From: Mogibacterium sp.
GTDB lineage: Bacteria > Bacillota > Clostridia > Peptostreptococcales > Anaerovoracaceae
Assembly: GCA_017510725.1 (NCBI GenBank)
Contig: JAFWMD010000025.1
Location: 1-47,197, forward strand
Direction of reading: 5' to 3'
DNA: 47,197 bases
Part shown: in pieces, positions 8,233 to 18,133 of the stretch
How the letters are laid out: each line of letters starts with the position of its first letter
Position numbering within the stretch: the stretch's first letter is position 1
Notes under the pieces: model-generated
Told to the model about the DNA's origin: nothing
Database searches by the model: none
Seen by the model: the letters and a program-made list of their open reading frames with translations, nothing else
Translations under genes and position numbers: made by a program

Positions 8233-10134
8233 TTAGTCGTCAACTACTTCGTAGTCAGCATCTACAGTTCCGTCGTCAGGAGCCGAATTTCCACCCATGT
8301 TGCCAGAGTTGAATCCTGCGCCGCCCATGTTAGGATTGAATCCGCCCATGTTGTTAGGGTCGAATCCCTGTCCGCCTGCAGCGCCCTGCTGTGCAGCCTG
8401 AGCTTCCTGATAGATCCTTGTTGAGATCGGATAGAACGCATTTGTGAGTGCCTCCATCTTTGCCTTCATGTCGTCAACATTACCTGCGTCGACTGCCTTC
8501 TGGAGCTCATCCTTTGCCGCTTCAACTGCAGCCTTCTCAGACTCTGTGACCTTGTCGCCGAGTTCCTTGAGCTGCTTCTCGATCTCGAAAATCATGCCCT
8601 CGGACTGGTTCTTTGTCTCAACTGTCTCTTTCTGCTTCTTGTCCTGCTCTGCGAACTGCTCAGCTTCTTTGATCTTTGCATTGATCTCTTCGTCGGTCAG
8701 CTTTGTGGAAGAAGTGATAGTGATCTTCTGCTCTTTTCCTGTAGCCATGTCCTTAGCGCTTACGTTTACAATACCGTTAGCGTCGATATCGAATGTAACC
8801 TCGATCTGAGGGATTCCGCGAGGAGCCGGTGCAATGCCTGTAAGCTGGAATCTGCCGAGTGTAATGTTGCCGGCAGCCATTTCTCTCTCACCCTGCATTA
8901 CGTGAATGTCTACTGCAGTCTGATTATCCGCTGCTGTAGAGAAGATCTGGCTCTTCTTTGTAGGAATAGTTGTATTTCTCTCGATAAGTTTTGTAGCAAC
9001 TCCGCCGAGTGTCTCGATGGAGAGTGACAGCGGTGTAACGTCGAGGAGCAGAATATCGTTGACTTCACCTGTAAGTACGCCTGCCTGAATAGCAGCTCCG
9101 ATAGCTACGCACTCGTCAGGATTGATGCCCTTGAACGGCTCCTTGCCTGTTACGCTTTTTACTGCTTCCTGGACTGCAGGGATTCTTGTGGAACCGCCTA
9201 CAAGGATAACCTTCTCGAGGTCAGCAGAAGTAACTCCGGCGTCCTTCATTGCCTTGTGCATAGGCTCGATGGTTCTGTCTACGAGGTTCTTTGTCAGCTG
9301 CTCGAATCTTGCTCTTGTTACGTCCATATCCAGATGGAGCGGACCGTTTGCGTTTGCAGCGATGAACGGCAGGTTGACCTTTGTAGTCTGCGCTGTCGAG
9401 AGCTCCTTCTTTGCCTTTTCAGCAGCCTCTTTGAGTCTCTGAAGAGCCATCTTGTCCTGTCTGAGGTCGATGCCGTTCTCTTTCTGGAAGCTGTCTGCAA
9501 GGAAGTTCATCAGTGCGTTATCGAAGTCATCACCGCCGAGGTGTGTATCACCGTTTGTAGCGAGTACTTCGAATACGCCATCACCGAGCTCGAGAACGGA
9601 TACATCGAATGTGCCGCCGCCCAGGTCGTAAACCAGGATCTTGTGGCTTCCTGTATCCTTATCGAGTCCGTAAGCCAGTGATGCAGCTGTAGGCTCGTTG
9701 ATGATTCTCTTTACTTCGAGACCTGCGATCTTGCCGGCATCCTTTGTAGCCTGCTTCTGAGCGTCACTGAAGTAAGCTGGAACTGTGATAACAGCCTCTG
9801 TTACCTTTTCGCCGAGATATGCTTCAGCATCAGCTTTCAGCTTCTGAAGGATCATTGCGGAGATGTCCTGCGGTGTGTAATCTCTTCCGCGAAGATTTAC
9901 TGTGTAGTTTTCACCCATGTGTCTCTTGATGGAAGCTACTGTACCTTCAGGCTCCGTGATAGCGATTCTCTTTGCTGTTTCACCGACGAGTCTCTCGCCG
10001 CTCTTTGTGAAAGATACTACCGAAGGTGTTGTTCTCATACCTTCAGCGTTTGTAATAACTGTAGGCTCTCCGCCTTCAAGTACTGCTACGCAGCTGTTGG
10101 TGGTGCCCAGGTCGATTCCGATAACTTTGCTCAT
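8233..10134 (-). CDS. dnaK: molecular chaperone DnaK (Hsp70)
   Basis: Hsp70 chaperone, 633 residues. N-terminal ATPase domain with [13 protein letters not shown], the phosphate loop [13 protein letters not shown] and [10 protein letters not shown]; the conserved linker [19 protein letters not shown]; the beta-sandwich and helical-lid substrate domain; and a Gly/Asn/Met-rich tail ending DADYEVVDD. The frame extends to 10155, but the ATG at 10134 follows AGGAGGA with good spacing and gives the family start [10 protein letters not shown]. Works with GrpE and DnaJ from the same operon, whose expression is controlled by HrcA at the CIRCE site upstream of hrcA. Confidence 0.98.
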   Translation of the reverse strand: MSKVIGIDLGTTNSCVAVLEGGEPTVITNAEGMRTTPSVVSFTKSGERLVGETAKRIAITEPEGTVASIKRHMGENYTVNLRGRDYTPQDISAMILQKLKADAEAYLGEKVTEAVITVPAYFSDAQKQATKDAGKIAGLEVKRIINEPTAASLAYGLDKDTGSHKILVYDLGGGTFDVSVLELGDGVFEVLATNGDTHLGGDDFDNALMNFLADSFQKENGIDLRQDKMALQRLKEAAEKAKKELSTAQTTKVNLPFIAANANGPLHLDMDVTRARFEQLTKNLVDRTIEPMHKAMKDAGVTSADLEKVILVGGSTRIPAVQEAVKSVTGKEPFKGINPDECVAIGAAIQAGVLTGEVNDILLLDVTPLSLSIETLGGVATKLIERNTTIPTKKSQIFSTAADNQTAVDIHVMQGEREMAAGNITLGRFQLTGIAPAPRGIPQIEVTFDIDANGIVNVSAKDMATGKEQKITITSSTKLTDEEINAKIKEAEQFAEQDKKQKETVETKNQSEGMIFEIEKQLKELGDKVTESEKAAVEAAKDELQKAVDAGNVDDMKAKMEALTNAFYPISTRIYQEAQAAQQGAAGGQGFDPNNMGGFNPNMGGAGFNSGNMGGNSAPDDGTVDADYEVVDD

Positions 10135-10170
10135 TTTATTTCCTCCTGTATTCAAATAGGTTTATTAACA

Positions 10171-10752
10171 TTATTTTTTGTTGACTGCTACCATCGATGG
10201 CCTTACGACCTTGTCTTTCAGCTTGTATCCCTTCTGAAGGACCTTTGTTATGGTGCCGTCTTCTTTTTCTTCGATGGTCTCTGTCATGACCGCGTTATGA
10301 ACGTTAGGGTCAAACTCTTCATCCATCGCTTTTATCTCTTCAAGGCCTGCATTGCCAAGTGCCGTCTTCAGCTGTTCGAATATCAGCTGCATACCCTTTG
10401 CATAGCCCTCGTCTTCTGTCTCTGTATCAAGTGCTCTTTCAAAATTGTCGAGTACAGGAAGCAGGTCTCCGACTATCTTTTCATTGGCATACGCGTGAAT
10501 ATCCGACTTTTCCTTTGCGACTCTTTTCCTGAAGTTCTGGAACTCGGCCATCAGCCTCATGTAACGCTCAGATTCGGCTTCCTCAGCCTTCTTCGCTTCC
10601 TCTTCGGCCTTCTTTGCCGTTTCTTCCTTTTCCGCTTCTGATTTTTCAGCAGCTTCGCCTTCAGCCTTCTCTTCAGCTTCTTCAGCCTTTACTTCTTCAG
10701 CTTCATCCGTGCTGTCTTCGATCGGGATCTGCTTGTTCTTGTCTTCTGACAT
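10171..10752 (-). CDS. grpE: nucleotide exchange factor GrpE
   Basis: Nucleotide exchange factor for DnaK, 193 residues. A long, very acidic and Ala/Lys-rich N-terminal arm (about 1-60) predicts coiled coil or disorder. It is followed by the GrpE core ERYMRLMAEFQNFRKRV, DLLPVLDNFERAL and the C-terminal LQKGYKLKDKVVRPSMVAV signature that forms the beta-wing contacting DnaK. Second gene of the operon, 23 bases after hrcA and 36 before the dnaK start. Confidence 0.97.
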   Translation of the reverse strand: MSEDKNKQIPIEDSTDEAEEVKAEEAEEKAEGEAAEKSEAEKEETAKKAEEEAKKAEEAESERYMRLMAEFQNFRKRVAKEKSDIHAYANEKIVGDLLPVLDNFERALDTETEDEGYAKGMQLIFEQLKTALGNAGLEEIKAMDEEFDPNVHNAVMTETIEEKEDGTITKVLQKGYKLKDKVVRPSMVAVNKK

Positions 10753-10775
10753 CAGTAATATTTCCTTTCATGCGG

Positions 10776-11849
10776 TTATTTATCTAATTTCTTCTGCTTC
10801 TTATCGCCTGCATTACCGTCCCCGGTGCTGCCAGGAAGTCTGAAGCTCTCACTCAGGTTATTAGTGAGATATTCCATAATGGATGTGATCTCGTCGTATT
10901 TCATTCTTGTCGGTCCTATTACTCCGATCTTGCCGACGAGCTTGCCGTCCACATGGTATGTCGCCGTGATAAGTGTGCAGTCCTTCATGGTGTCGTTCTC
11001 TTCACCTATGGTGACGACAACGCCTTCACCCCTTGCGAGCATCTTCTGCGTGAACCAGTCCTTGCGGGCGAAGAGTTCCATAAAGTCTCTCGCGCGGTCA
11101 ATGCTGGTATATTCAGGCAGATTGAAGATGTTCGTCATACCCTCCATATACAGATTGACGTTCAGCATGTCTTCGAGCGTCCTGAGGAAACTCGGCATTA
11201 CGCTTCCTTTCAGTGTACTCAGTGCTTCAATGTCTGAACCCACATCGTGAATAATCTCTCCCTTGAGAACATCATCCAGAGTGCGTCCCTTGTAACTGAC
11301 CGTCATGTTTTTGCTCAGAAGCTCGAGCGCTTCCTGTGTATAAGGCACATTCAGTCTTAATGTAGTATTCGTAACATTTCCGCTATCGCCCACTATCATA
11401 AGTATCAGCGTGCGTTCATCCACAGGCAGGAGCCTGATAAAACTGATAGTCTCTTCGTTGGTGGCCGGTGTCATCGCGAACGATGCCAGATGTGTGATCT
11501 CTGAAAGAAGTTCCGCAGCATGTCTGATGGTTCTGTCGAACTCATCCCTGCTCGCCGACAATCTGTCGTTGATCATGCGCTTATCCTTGGCGCTGAGGTT
11601 CTTCTTTTTCATCAGCTCATTTACATACAGTCTGTATGCCTTGTCTGATGGAACTCTGCCCGCCGATGTATGAGGATGAGTCAGATAACCCATTTCCTCC
11701 AGGTCGGACATCTCATTTCTTATGGTCGCAGGGCTGACACCAAGGTCATATTTCTTTGCGATTGATCTCGATCCGACCGGCTCGGCGTTCTCTACATAAT
11801 CTGTTATGATCGCCTGCAGTATCTGTAATTGTCTTTCGCTCAGATCCAT
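10776..11849 (-). CDS. hrcA: heat-inducible transcription repressor HrcA
   Basis: Repressor of class I heat-shock genes, 357 residues. N-terminal winged helix: LSERQLQILQAIITDY, EPVGSRSIAKKYDLGVSPATIRNEM, LEEMGYLTHPHTSAGRVPSDKAYR. The C-terminal part is the usual GAF-like HrcA domain, ending in EITSIMEYLTNNL. The start is set at 11849 because GGGAGG lies just upstream; the longer open frame to 11885 would run into the operator. It binds CIRCE; two perfect copies are in this window, one before its own operon and one before hsp20. Family knowledge is that GroEL modulates its activity; groEL is not in the window. Confidence 0.97.
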   Translation of the reverse strand: MDLSERQLQILQAIITDYVENAEPVGSRSIAKKYDLGVSPATIRNEMSDLEEMGYLTHPHTSAGRVPSDKAYRLYVNELMKKKNLSAKDKRMINDRLSASRDEFDRTIRHAAELLSEITHLASFAMTPATNEETISFIRLLPVDERTLILMIVGDSGNVTNTTLRLNVPYTQEALELLSKNMTVSYKGRTLDDVLKGEIIHDVGSDIEALSTLKGSVMPSFLRTLEDMLNVNLYMEGMTNIFNLPEYTSIDRARDFMELFARKDWFTQKMLARGEGVVVTIGEENDTMKDCTLITATYHVDGKLVGKIGVIGPTRMKYDEITSIMEYLTNNLSESFRLPGSTGDGNAGDKKQKKLDK

Positions 11850-11878
11850 GTCTTGCCTCCCTGAATTTTTTCTTTTTG

Positions 11879-11905
11879 TTAGCACTCATCAAGTGAGAGT
11901 GCTAA
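11879..11905 (-). promoter_or_regulatory. CIRCE operator of the hrcA operon
   Basis: A perfect CIRCE element: TTAGCACTC, nine-base spacer, GAGTGCTAA. It begins 12 bases downstream of the -10 box, so it spans the start of the transcript, the usual place for HrcA to block initiation or clearance. Confidence 0.98.
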
Positions 11906-11916
11906 TCACAAGACAT

Positions 11917-11945
11917 AATATACTCGCAAGATACCATGTTGTCAA
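11917..11945 (-). promoter_or_regulatory. sigma-A promoter of hrcA-grpE-dnaK-dnaJ
   Basis: Consensus -35 TTGACA (11945-11940), 17-base spacer, -10 TATATT (11922-11917) on the minus strand, immediately upstream of the CIRCE operator. Confidence 0.93.
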
Positions 11946-11960
11946 TACATTTTTTCAAAT

Positions 11961-11981
11961 AAAAAAGCGCCCGAAGGCGCT
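11961..11981 (-). terminator. terminator of the ATP-grasp/esterase operon
   Basis: Stem AGCGCC/GGCGCT closed by a TTCG tetraloop on the minus strand and followed by a run of six T. It ends the transcript coming from the esterase gene before the hrcA promoter begins. Confidence 0.92.
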
Positions 11982-11989
11982 GATAATTT

Positions 11990-12724
11990 TTACGGTTGAC
12001 CGAGAATGTTGCTCATGAAATACGGCAGCTGTTTTCTCCACCAAGGCCAGTCATGATTAACGTCGTAACCCCAGTAATCAGCCCAGTGAGGTATTCCCTT
12101 TCCTTCAAATGCCTCGTGCAGTTTCTGCAGGTCTACTCTCATCTCGTCTTCCCATGCACCCTGTCCGCAGCAGAAGATAATATTGCTCTGTCTGTAGAGG
12201 TCCATCCACGGATGATGCTCAGGCATGTTAGGAATGAATTCTATCGGAGAATTCGCATATGTAAGATCATCCTTGTAGCCGTGGAAGAAATAATTGGTAT
12301 CGAAGAGCCCGCTCATCGCGATAACGCCTCCGAACAGGTCAGGACGGCGGCAGAAGAAGTTCATTGCGTGGGTAGCACCCATGCTGCAGCCTGTAGTGAT
12401 CGCACGCTCGTCTCCGAGATACTGAGGTACGAGTTCATCAGTTACATAGCGGAACCATCTCTCCTGCAGCTCGAGTCTTTCGCGCTCGTTCCTGCCTTCT
12501 GCAGACCAAGTCTCTTCATCTATGCTGTCAACGCAGAGAACTCTCAGCTTGCCGGCCTCGATCCACGGTGCAATTGTATCGATCATTCCGAAATTGCGGA
12601 AGTCGTATGTGTGACCGTTCTGTGGTCCAAAAGCTACGCAGAGCCTGCCGCTGTCTCCGAAGATAGCGTGCTCCATCTCTCTGTCCATTATCCAGCTGTA
12701 CTCTTTCTTGTAGTAATCGTTCAT
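11990..12724 (-). CDS. putative esterase, alpha/beta hydrolase fold
   Basis: Alpha/beta hydrolase of the putative esterase family (esterase D-like), 244 residues, no signal peptide. The nucleophile elbow is TTGCSMGATHA with Ser114; a histidine in NHDWPWW (His224) is the likely catalytic base; an acidic residue in CCGQGAWEDE may complete the triad. It lies 49 bases downstream of an ATP-grasp ligase on the same strand and shares its terminator, so the two probably act in one pathway. The ligase would form an amide or ester-type product and the esterase could trim, transfer or recycle it; that is inference. Substrate unknown. Confidence 0.75.
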   Translation of the reverse strand: MNDYYKKEYSWIMDREMEHAIFGDSGRLCVAFGPQNGHTYDFRNFGMIDTIAPWIEAGKLRVLCVDSIDEETWSAEGRNERERLELQERWFRYVTDELVPQYLGDERAITTGCSMGATHAMNFFCRRPDLFGGVIAMSGLFDTNYFFHGYKDDLTYANSPIEFIPNMPEHHPWMDLYRQSNIIFCCGQGAWEDEMRVDLQKLHEAFEGKGIPHWADYWGYDVNHDWPWWRKQLPYFMSNILGQP

Positions 12725-12773
12725 TAAATTTCCCCTTTTACCTTTATATATTGTTCTTTTTTATTGTTGATAT

Positions 12774-13967
12774 TTATGCCCGTTCAATTACAAAGTTATT
12801 GAATTCCTCAACCTCTTCAAATGTCTTGAACACTGCAGTGTAAAACTGATTTCCCATGGCTCCGGACAGTACATCAGGCATGCGCTCACACATCTTCATG
12901 CAGTCTCCGTATTTCTTCAGCACTTCTTCATGGCTGTGTTTGTACTGATGGATGTCCTTTCTGGATGCATATGCGCAGTACTGATCTCCTCCGATATCAG
13001 GCAGACGGCGCTCATTGTAAGCTACCATCTCAGCCCAGATCTCATATACGTCGGTGTTGTGAGCGTAATCCATCATATCAGGAGTGTATCCGCCTGCCGG
13101 TCTCATATTGGCTTCCAGACCTACGAAGTCCCCTACTTCGCCGAGATTCTTCCTGGCCTGTGTAAGACGGAAGAATTCAAAGTGTACGAATCTGCTTCTT
13201 ACTTTGAAAGCCTTGATAGTTGCACGTCCGTATTCACGCAGCTGTGCAGGTACCTCCGGAGTGGTGTAATATGTAAGCTCCAGTCCCTTGTTGACAAGGT
13301 CCGCTATCGATGGCGGGAACCAGTTTGAGCTCTCGAAGAGCACCTCTCCCTGTGCATTCACGATCGCATCGTATGAGTAAATATAACCATATACGAACTC
13401 TTCCATTACATATGGATGCTGCGGAAGGTTATTGTAGAACCACTCGAGATCTGCGTCGCTTTCAAGTTTCCACGTGTCTGCAGCACCTACTCCGATGTCA
13501 GGCTTAACGATGACAGGAAAACCACCGATCTCATCGAGGAACCCGCGCGCCGCTTCAATAGTTGTGACCTTGTGGTTGCGTGCAGTAGGAACACCAGCTT
13601 CCTTATAAAAAGGCTTCATCGCAGATTTGCTCTTCCACATTGCAAGCTCTTCAGGCTGCACGCCCGATCCGATATTAAAGTCTTTTCTCAGCCTGGCATC
13701 CTGCTCCAGCCAGTATTCGGAGTTGGATTCGAGCCAGTCGATCTTTCCGTACTTGAAATCCAGAAATGCAACGGCACGATACATGGAATCGTAGTTCTCC
13801 ATGTTATCCACTTTATAGTATTCTGTCAGAGCTGCTTTAAGAGGCTCCTCGAGCATCTCATATGGTGCGTCTCCAATACCGAGTACGTTGATACCGTTCC
13901 TCTTGAGCCTGTCGCAGAACTGCCAGTATGTGTGCGGAAAATTCGGTGATACAAAGATGAAATTCAT
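12774..13967 (-). CDS. ATP-grasp domain carboxylate-amine ligase-like protein
   Basis: Protein of 397 residues with an ATP-grasp fold. The N-terminal preATP-grasp domain starts MNFIFVSPNFPHTYWQF. The ATP-binding part shows GGFPVIVKPDIGVGA (adenine-contacting lysine), YVMEEFVYG, and the Mg-binding GLEANMRPAGGY around residues 285-296. ATP-grasp enzymes join a carboxylate, via an acyl-phosphate, to an amine, thiol or other nucleophile; this one resembles biotin-carboxylase/CPSase-like ligases of unknown substrate. Cotranscribed with the downstream esterase. The start has a GGGGAGAGGG-type ribosome binding site. Role in amino-acid, peptide or cofactor modification cannot be decided. Confidence 0.75.
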   Translation of the reverse strand: MNFIFVSPNFPHTYWQFCDRLKRNGINVLGIGDAPYEMLEEPLKAALTEYYKVDNMENYDSMYRAVAFLDFKYGKIDWLESNSEYWLEQDARLRKDFNIGSGVQPEELAMWKSKSAMKPFYKEAGVPTARNHKVTTIEAARGFLDEIGGFPVIVKPDIGVGAADTWKLESDADLEWFYNNLPQHPYVMEEFVYGYIYSYDAIVNAQGEVLFESSNWFPPSIADLVNKGLELTYYTTPEVPAQLREYGRATIKAFKVRSRFVHFEFFRLTQARKNLGEVGDFVGLEANMRPAGGYTPDMMDYAHNTDVYEIWAEMVAYNERRLPDIGGDQYCAYASRKDIHQYKHSHEEVLKKYGDCMKMCERMPDVLSGAMGNQFYTAVFKTFEEVEEFNNFVIERA

Positions 13968-14076
13968 TGTTCCCTCTCCCCTTTCTTTATGTTTTTATGA
14001 AACCTGTCTGTACATGACAAGGTCTCATCTGTCTGCAAACTCCCATATTGCGGATAATTATACTCGAATACCGCAT

Positions 14077-14111
14077 AAAAAAAAAGGGCGGGACTGTATG
14101 TCCTGCCCTTT
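14077..14111 (-). terminator. terminator of the adhesin gene
   Basis: Stem AAAGGGCAGGAC/GTCCCGCCCTTT with one mismatch and a five-base loop, followed on the minus strand by about nine T. It lies directly after the adhesin stop codon. Confidence 0.9.
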
Positions 14112-14127
14112 AGGCGTTTACAGCGGA

Positions 14128-17100
14128 TCACTCTTCTTCCTCTTCCTCGTCTTCCCTGCGACGTTTAAGTATAAAGAAGAGCAGTCCCATCATTACTCCT
14201 GCCAGTAGGATCAGTATGTAAGGGAGATAATTGTTTTTTACTCCGGTAGGAGCAACCAGATCTTCCCTGTTATTTATGATCGAAATGGTGTATTCAGTTT
14301 TCTGATCGCTGTCGTCTGTGTCAAGCACACCGGCATAACCGTCTGTATTGTCTATGTGTACTTCTCCCAATGGACTGATCGTGAACTTCACATCTCTTGA
14401 ATTAGCAGAAGAAGGAAGAATATATCCCTGAGGTGATTCGTTCTCTGTCAGATAGTATGTCCCGGCAGGGAGATTCTGATCCACACCATAAACTATACCG
14501 TCTTCCAGTGTTTCAACGTCTTCGAAGCCTTTGATAGCATAGTAATTTTTTCTTAAGCCGCCTGCGGTGCTTATCTGCTTATACAGTGCAAAATGTGCTC
14601 CGCTCAGAGGCCCGTTCGTATCCGCAGCGATTTTGACTGCCTTCAGCGTGAACGGCTTGTTTTTAACAGTAAGTACTTTGGAGTCCTCACTGTATTCATA
14701 TTCAAATGCATCCGTATCACTCGCTTTAATGGTGAATGCTGAGCCATTGACTTCGATACTTATTTCAGGACTGATCGCAGAATAACCCTTAGGCATTCTG
14801 GTTTCTTTCAGCTTGTAAGTGCCGTTTGACTCAAAGTATGCTGTTGTTACAAGCCCATCCTCCGAAGAAGTGTAATGGCCGGCAACCGTACCATCACTTT
14901 TTTCGAGTGTAAACATAGCACCTGCAAGTCCTCTTCCGGATAAATCCTCCACCCTTATCTCAAGTCCTCCGGTTCGGGTATTTGTAACAGTATCTGTACG
15001 GTATAAATCGCCCTCTTCTGAATCACCCTGTGCATATGAAGCAGCATATTCAAGGTTATCTACGGATGTTCCGTCCTTCTTTGTGCCGCTCAGTGTAATA
15101 TGAGAATCCCTGTCAATTATCCTTACTCCGCCGGAATCTGTCTTTTCGACCTCCCGGACGCGGTAATCACTGAATTTTGCACCGGTCTTCAGTGATGGAA
15201 TGAACCATGTAGTATAGTTGCTGCTGTTTATTTTCTTAATAGATCCTGAAACAAGATCTTCCTCACTGACACCGTCGTTGTCGCTGTCGATAAACAGAGC
15301 AAAATATGTATCACCATGTGATCTCATGAAATCTGCATCTGACCACCGCTTGTTGGCGCGTATTCCGTAGCCCTTCTGGTTGTGGACTTCGATTTTTGGA
15401 TGACTGTTGTCGCGGATGGTTCCTGAATTCTGCGAATCACTATCGCCTACTATATAGGATCCCTCCACACGCTTATAGCAATCATATTTTTTGCCGCCTT
15501 CTGTCCACGACCTTTTGCCGTATCCTACAGGGATATCATCGTCATCTTCGACTACCTTGAAGCTGGTACCGACAAGAAGCCCCCTGATCTCTATACTGTA
15601 GCCCGCAGGAAGCTTATCTGCAGCGCCGCTTGAGGTTGTTGTGAACGTGATCTTAGCCCGGTCGCTGTCAGACAGTGAATCAACCGAGCTCCAGCTGGTT
15701 GGTACAAATCCGCTGTCAGGGTCGAATCTGCAGTACTTGCCTTTCGGATCCTTTACATAGTATTCACCCATGCTGTAATAAGGCAGTTTACCCGGATCAT
15801 CCCCCAGATAAAGTCTCAGCTTGAATCCCGTATCGTCCTGCTTGCGCTGTATCTCTTTTCCTGACTTATCGAAAAGGCGTTTGGTGATTGTAAGCGTTCT
15901 GAGACTGGATTCGTTGACATGATTGCTGAATATTATCCGCGGTCTTCCTACTACCGTTCTGCTTTCAGAAGAGTAATCAGCATAAGTGATATCGCCTGTT
16001 TTGTGTGTTGATGTTTTTTCCGGATCTCCATCATTTATCAGCGTGCTGTCATACATGGAAGTATCGACTCCGCACTCAGTAACCCTGTACTTGACTGAGT
16101 TGCCAGGGAACCTGACAGATGCGGTCTGCCCCGGTTTCAGATAGTAGACATTATTATATCCTTTACCGCCGATCGTAGCATGATCTTTGTATTCCACGTT
16201 AGCGTTAGTGTTCTTATATCTCACAGGAATACCGTCCTCAGCGCCAAGCAGCTTTTCCCCGTCTCCTGTGTCATAATAAATCTGGAATGGGAATTTGACG
16301 CTCGCATAGTCCTGCTTATCAGTACCGGTGATTTCCTTGCTGAGCTGAACTTCTCCCGGTGTAACAGTCGACAAATTGAAGCGCATACGCAGGTTGGACG
16401 CTCCGGCTCCTCTTTCCATGAAGAACATACGCACATCATGGCTTGAGTAGTCCCTGAACACACGGCATTTTTTCCCGTCTACGGTCTTTTCCTGGAATAT
16501 ACCGTCTGCATACTCAGTAACTTTACTGGAATTGACATTCAAACCGTTTCTTTTGGCATAATTCTGTCTGAACAGATCATAAAGGGTCGTTTCTTCTTTG
16601 TTTACTACTACCCTTCCGGTGCTGTAGTTGACCGATCCGCCAAGAGCACTGTGTATTCCGCCAAGATCTATTACGAGTTCACCGTCAACATAAAGCCAGA
16701 AGTCATCGTCTCCGACGAATTCGAAAATGATATCATGGCCCCACGCATCATGTCCTCCCGGAGTCTGCATGAAGCTTCCTTCTACCTCCATGCCGAAGTA
16801 TGAATTCGGAGTTTCCTGCAGGCTGTAAAGCGTCTCATTTTTGCGAGGAAAATTATCAGACAGGTTATTACCATAAATATCAGTCAGGTTTCTGGCATTA
16901 TCCGAGTATGATGCTTTTGAACTGCTGAGGTTGTTATATGGCATAAACTGCCCATGCGTGTGCGTTTTTTTGTTTCCGTCAGGTATGGTGCCAAGCTCCT
17001 GATAAACACTGAACTCATTCCCGTTAAGGTGGGCAAAGTTCTCGGTACTGTCGAACTGATAGTATCCGCTTCCGTCATAAATACTCTGAACAAACAGGTG

Positions 17101-18078
17101 ATTGACAGCTACAGCGTCTTCAAACAGTTCGCCGAGCGATCTGCCGGTCTCAGTCGCAACAGGATAGTTGTCTTTCAGATCTGTCGAAAGGAGATTCTTC
17201 TGCGCTGATTTCTCTGTGAAAAGCTGCGTTCCCATGACATTGTACTGTTCCCATGTCGTAGGTGAAGTTCCTCCGCCGCCGGTCTTTATGCTCCCGTTGA
17301 AGTCCACCATCTTCATGGTGAGCCCAAGAGAATCGTGATCTACAGTTTTGACTTTTGTATATCCTGAATCATCAGCTGACATAAGGGCAAAATAGAATGT
17401 CTCCGCCTGAGCCATCGGGCAGGAAGCAATTCTCTTTATGCCATTCTGTGTATCAATCTTAAGGCCGGCATAGTCATACTGCCTGTCGTCCCACGACAGT
17501 ATGGTCGTATAGTAATCGCCGTCACGCCTGCCGTTAAGCTCTATGCCCTTAGGGTCATCAGCAAAGACCTGATCTCCGCTTATCTGCGGAGCTAAGTATT
17601 TGCCGCTGGACGGATTATGAAAGTCGTAGGAATCATCAGGTATTGCAGTTCCCGGCTCGTAATTTTCCGTGAAATCCCACAGCAGTGTATTGCTCTGAGT
17701 ACCTATCCAGACGATATCATCACCTGACTCATATACACGCACGAGGTTCCCGTCCTGGTCGACAGCATAAAACTCATACTCTTTGTCTGTCTCGTTCCAT
17801 AAACGGGTATAGATGATCACCTGGCAGCCATCATGCATGTTCTCCCGGTCAGAAACACTTATCTTTCTGGCGTAATACTCTACAAAATCATCGTCCCCAT
17901 AGACCGAGTCTTCAGCCATATTGAGCCACGATGCAGACGTTGATGCGACCGCTTTAAAAGCATTGCTGCTGAATGCTATCGCCCTGGAACCTGCACCTAT
18001 CAGCTTAATTTTGCCCTTATTCGAACCGGTCCCCGGTTCTACGGTAAATACACAGTTTTTATCAAATTCGGCTGTCAT
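14128..18078 (-). CDS. wall-anchored adhesin, C-terminal part (fibro-slime and Cna_B/SpaA domains), frameshifted
   Basis: Main body (1316 residues from the first ATG) of a large surface protein. The reading frame is open further upstream to 18228 and continues sensibly there (FWNRTLYIAKDASIAKW), overlapping the N-terminal fragment in another frame, so the true gene starts at 19141. Domains: a fibro-slime/PA14-like module with GDDDFWLYVDGELVIDLGG near residue 455; Cna_B-like repeats from about 725 and 905; two SpaA-type prealbumin-like domains at about 1035 and 1143 (GLAGAMFTLEKSDG, LSGAHFALY). The end is a sorting signal: APTGV near 1274, a membrane helix, RRR and a tail of glutamates. Expected location: covalently on the cell wall, as an adhesin or pilin-like stalk. 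Confidence 0.8.
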   Translation of the reverse strand: MTAEFDKNCVFTVEPGTGSNKGKIKLIGAGSRAIAFSSNAFKAVASTSASWLNMAEDSVYGDDDFVEYYARKISVSDRENMHDGCQVIIYTRLWNETDKEYEFYAVDQDGNLVRVYESGDDIVWIGTQSNTLLWDFTENYEPGTAIPDDSYDFHNPSSGKYLAPQISGDQVFADDPKGIELNGRRDGDYYTTILSWDDRQYDYAGLKIDTQNGIKRIASCPMAQAETFYFALMSADDSGYTKVKTVDHDSLGLTMKMVDFNGSIKTGGGGTSPTTWEQYNVMGTQLFTEKSAQKNLLSTDLKDNYPVATETGRSLGELFEDAVAVNHLFVQSIYDGSGYYQFDSTENFAHLNGNEFSVYQELGTIPDGNKKTHTHGQFMPYNNLSSSKASYSDNARNLTDIYGNNLSDNFPRKNETLYSLQETPNSYFGMEVEGSFMQTPGGHDAWGHDIIFEFVGDDDFWLYVDGELVIDLGGIHSALGGSVNYSTGRVVVNKEETTLYDLFRQNYAKRNGLNVNSSKVTEYADGIFQEKTVDGKKCRVFRDYSSHDVRMFFMERGAGASNLRMRFNLSTVTPGEVQLSKEITGTDKQDYASVKFPFQIYYDTGDGEKLLGAEDGIPVRYKNTNANVEYKDHATIGGKGYNNVYYLKPGQTASVRFPGNSVKYRVTECGVDTSMYDSTLINDGDPEKTSTHKTGDITYADYSSESRTVVGRPRIIFSNHVNESSLRTLTITKRLFDKSGKEIQRKQDDTGFKLRLYLGDDPGKLPYYSMGEYYVKDPKGKYCRFDPDSGFVPTSWSSVDSLSDSDRAKITFTTTSSGAADKLPAGYSIEIRGLLVGTSFKVVEDDDDIPVGYGKRSWTEGGKKYDCYKRVEGSYIVGDSDSQNSGTIRDNSHPKIEVHNQKGYGIRANKRWSDADFMRSHGDTYFALFIDSDNDGVSEEDLVSGSIKKINSSNYTTWFIPSLKTGAKFSDYRVREVEKTDSGGVRIIDRDSHITLSGTKKDGTSVDNLEYAASYAQGDSEEGDLYRTDTVTNTRTGGLEIRVEDLSGRGLAGAMFTLEKSDGTVAGHYTSSEDGLVTTAYFESNGTYKLKETRMPKGYSAISPEISIEVNGSAFTIKASDTDAFEYEYSEDSKVLTVKNKPFTLKAVKIAADTNGPLSGAHFALYKQISTAGGLRKNYYAIKGFEDVETLEDGIVYGVDQNLPAGTYYLTENESPQGYILPSSANSRDVKFTISPLGEVHIDNTDGYAGVLDTDDSDQKTEYTISIINNREDLVAPTGVKNNYLPYILILLAGVMMGLLFFILKRRREDEEEEEE

Positions 18079-18133
18079 TTTAAGCGACGAATCATCTATT
18101 CTGAGATATTCACCACCTGCCGTGAGTGCATAC

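Noticed and set aside
11996-12727. 243-residue open frame on the plus strand
   Set aside because: Exact antisense mirror of the esterase gene, which has the GxSxG elbow; no ribosome binding site.
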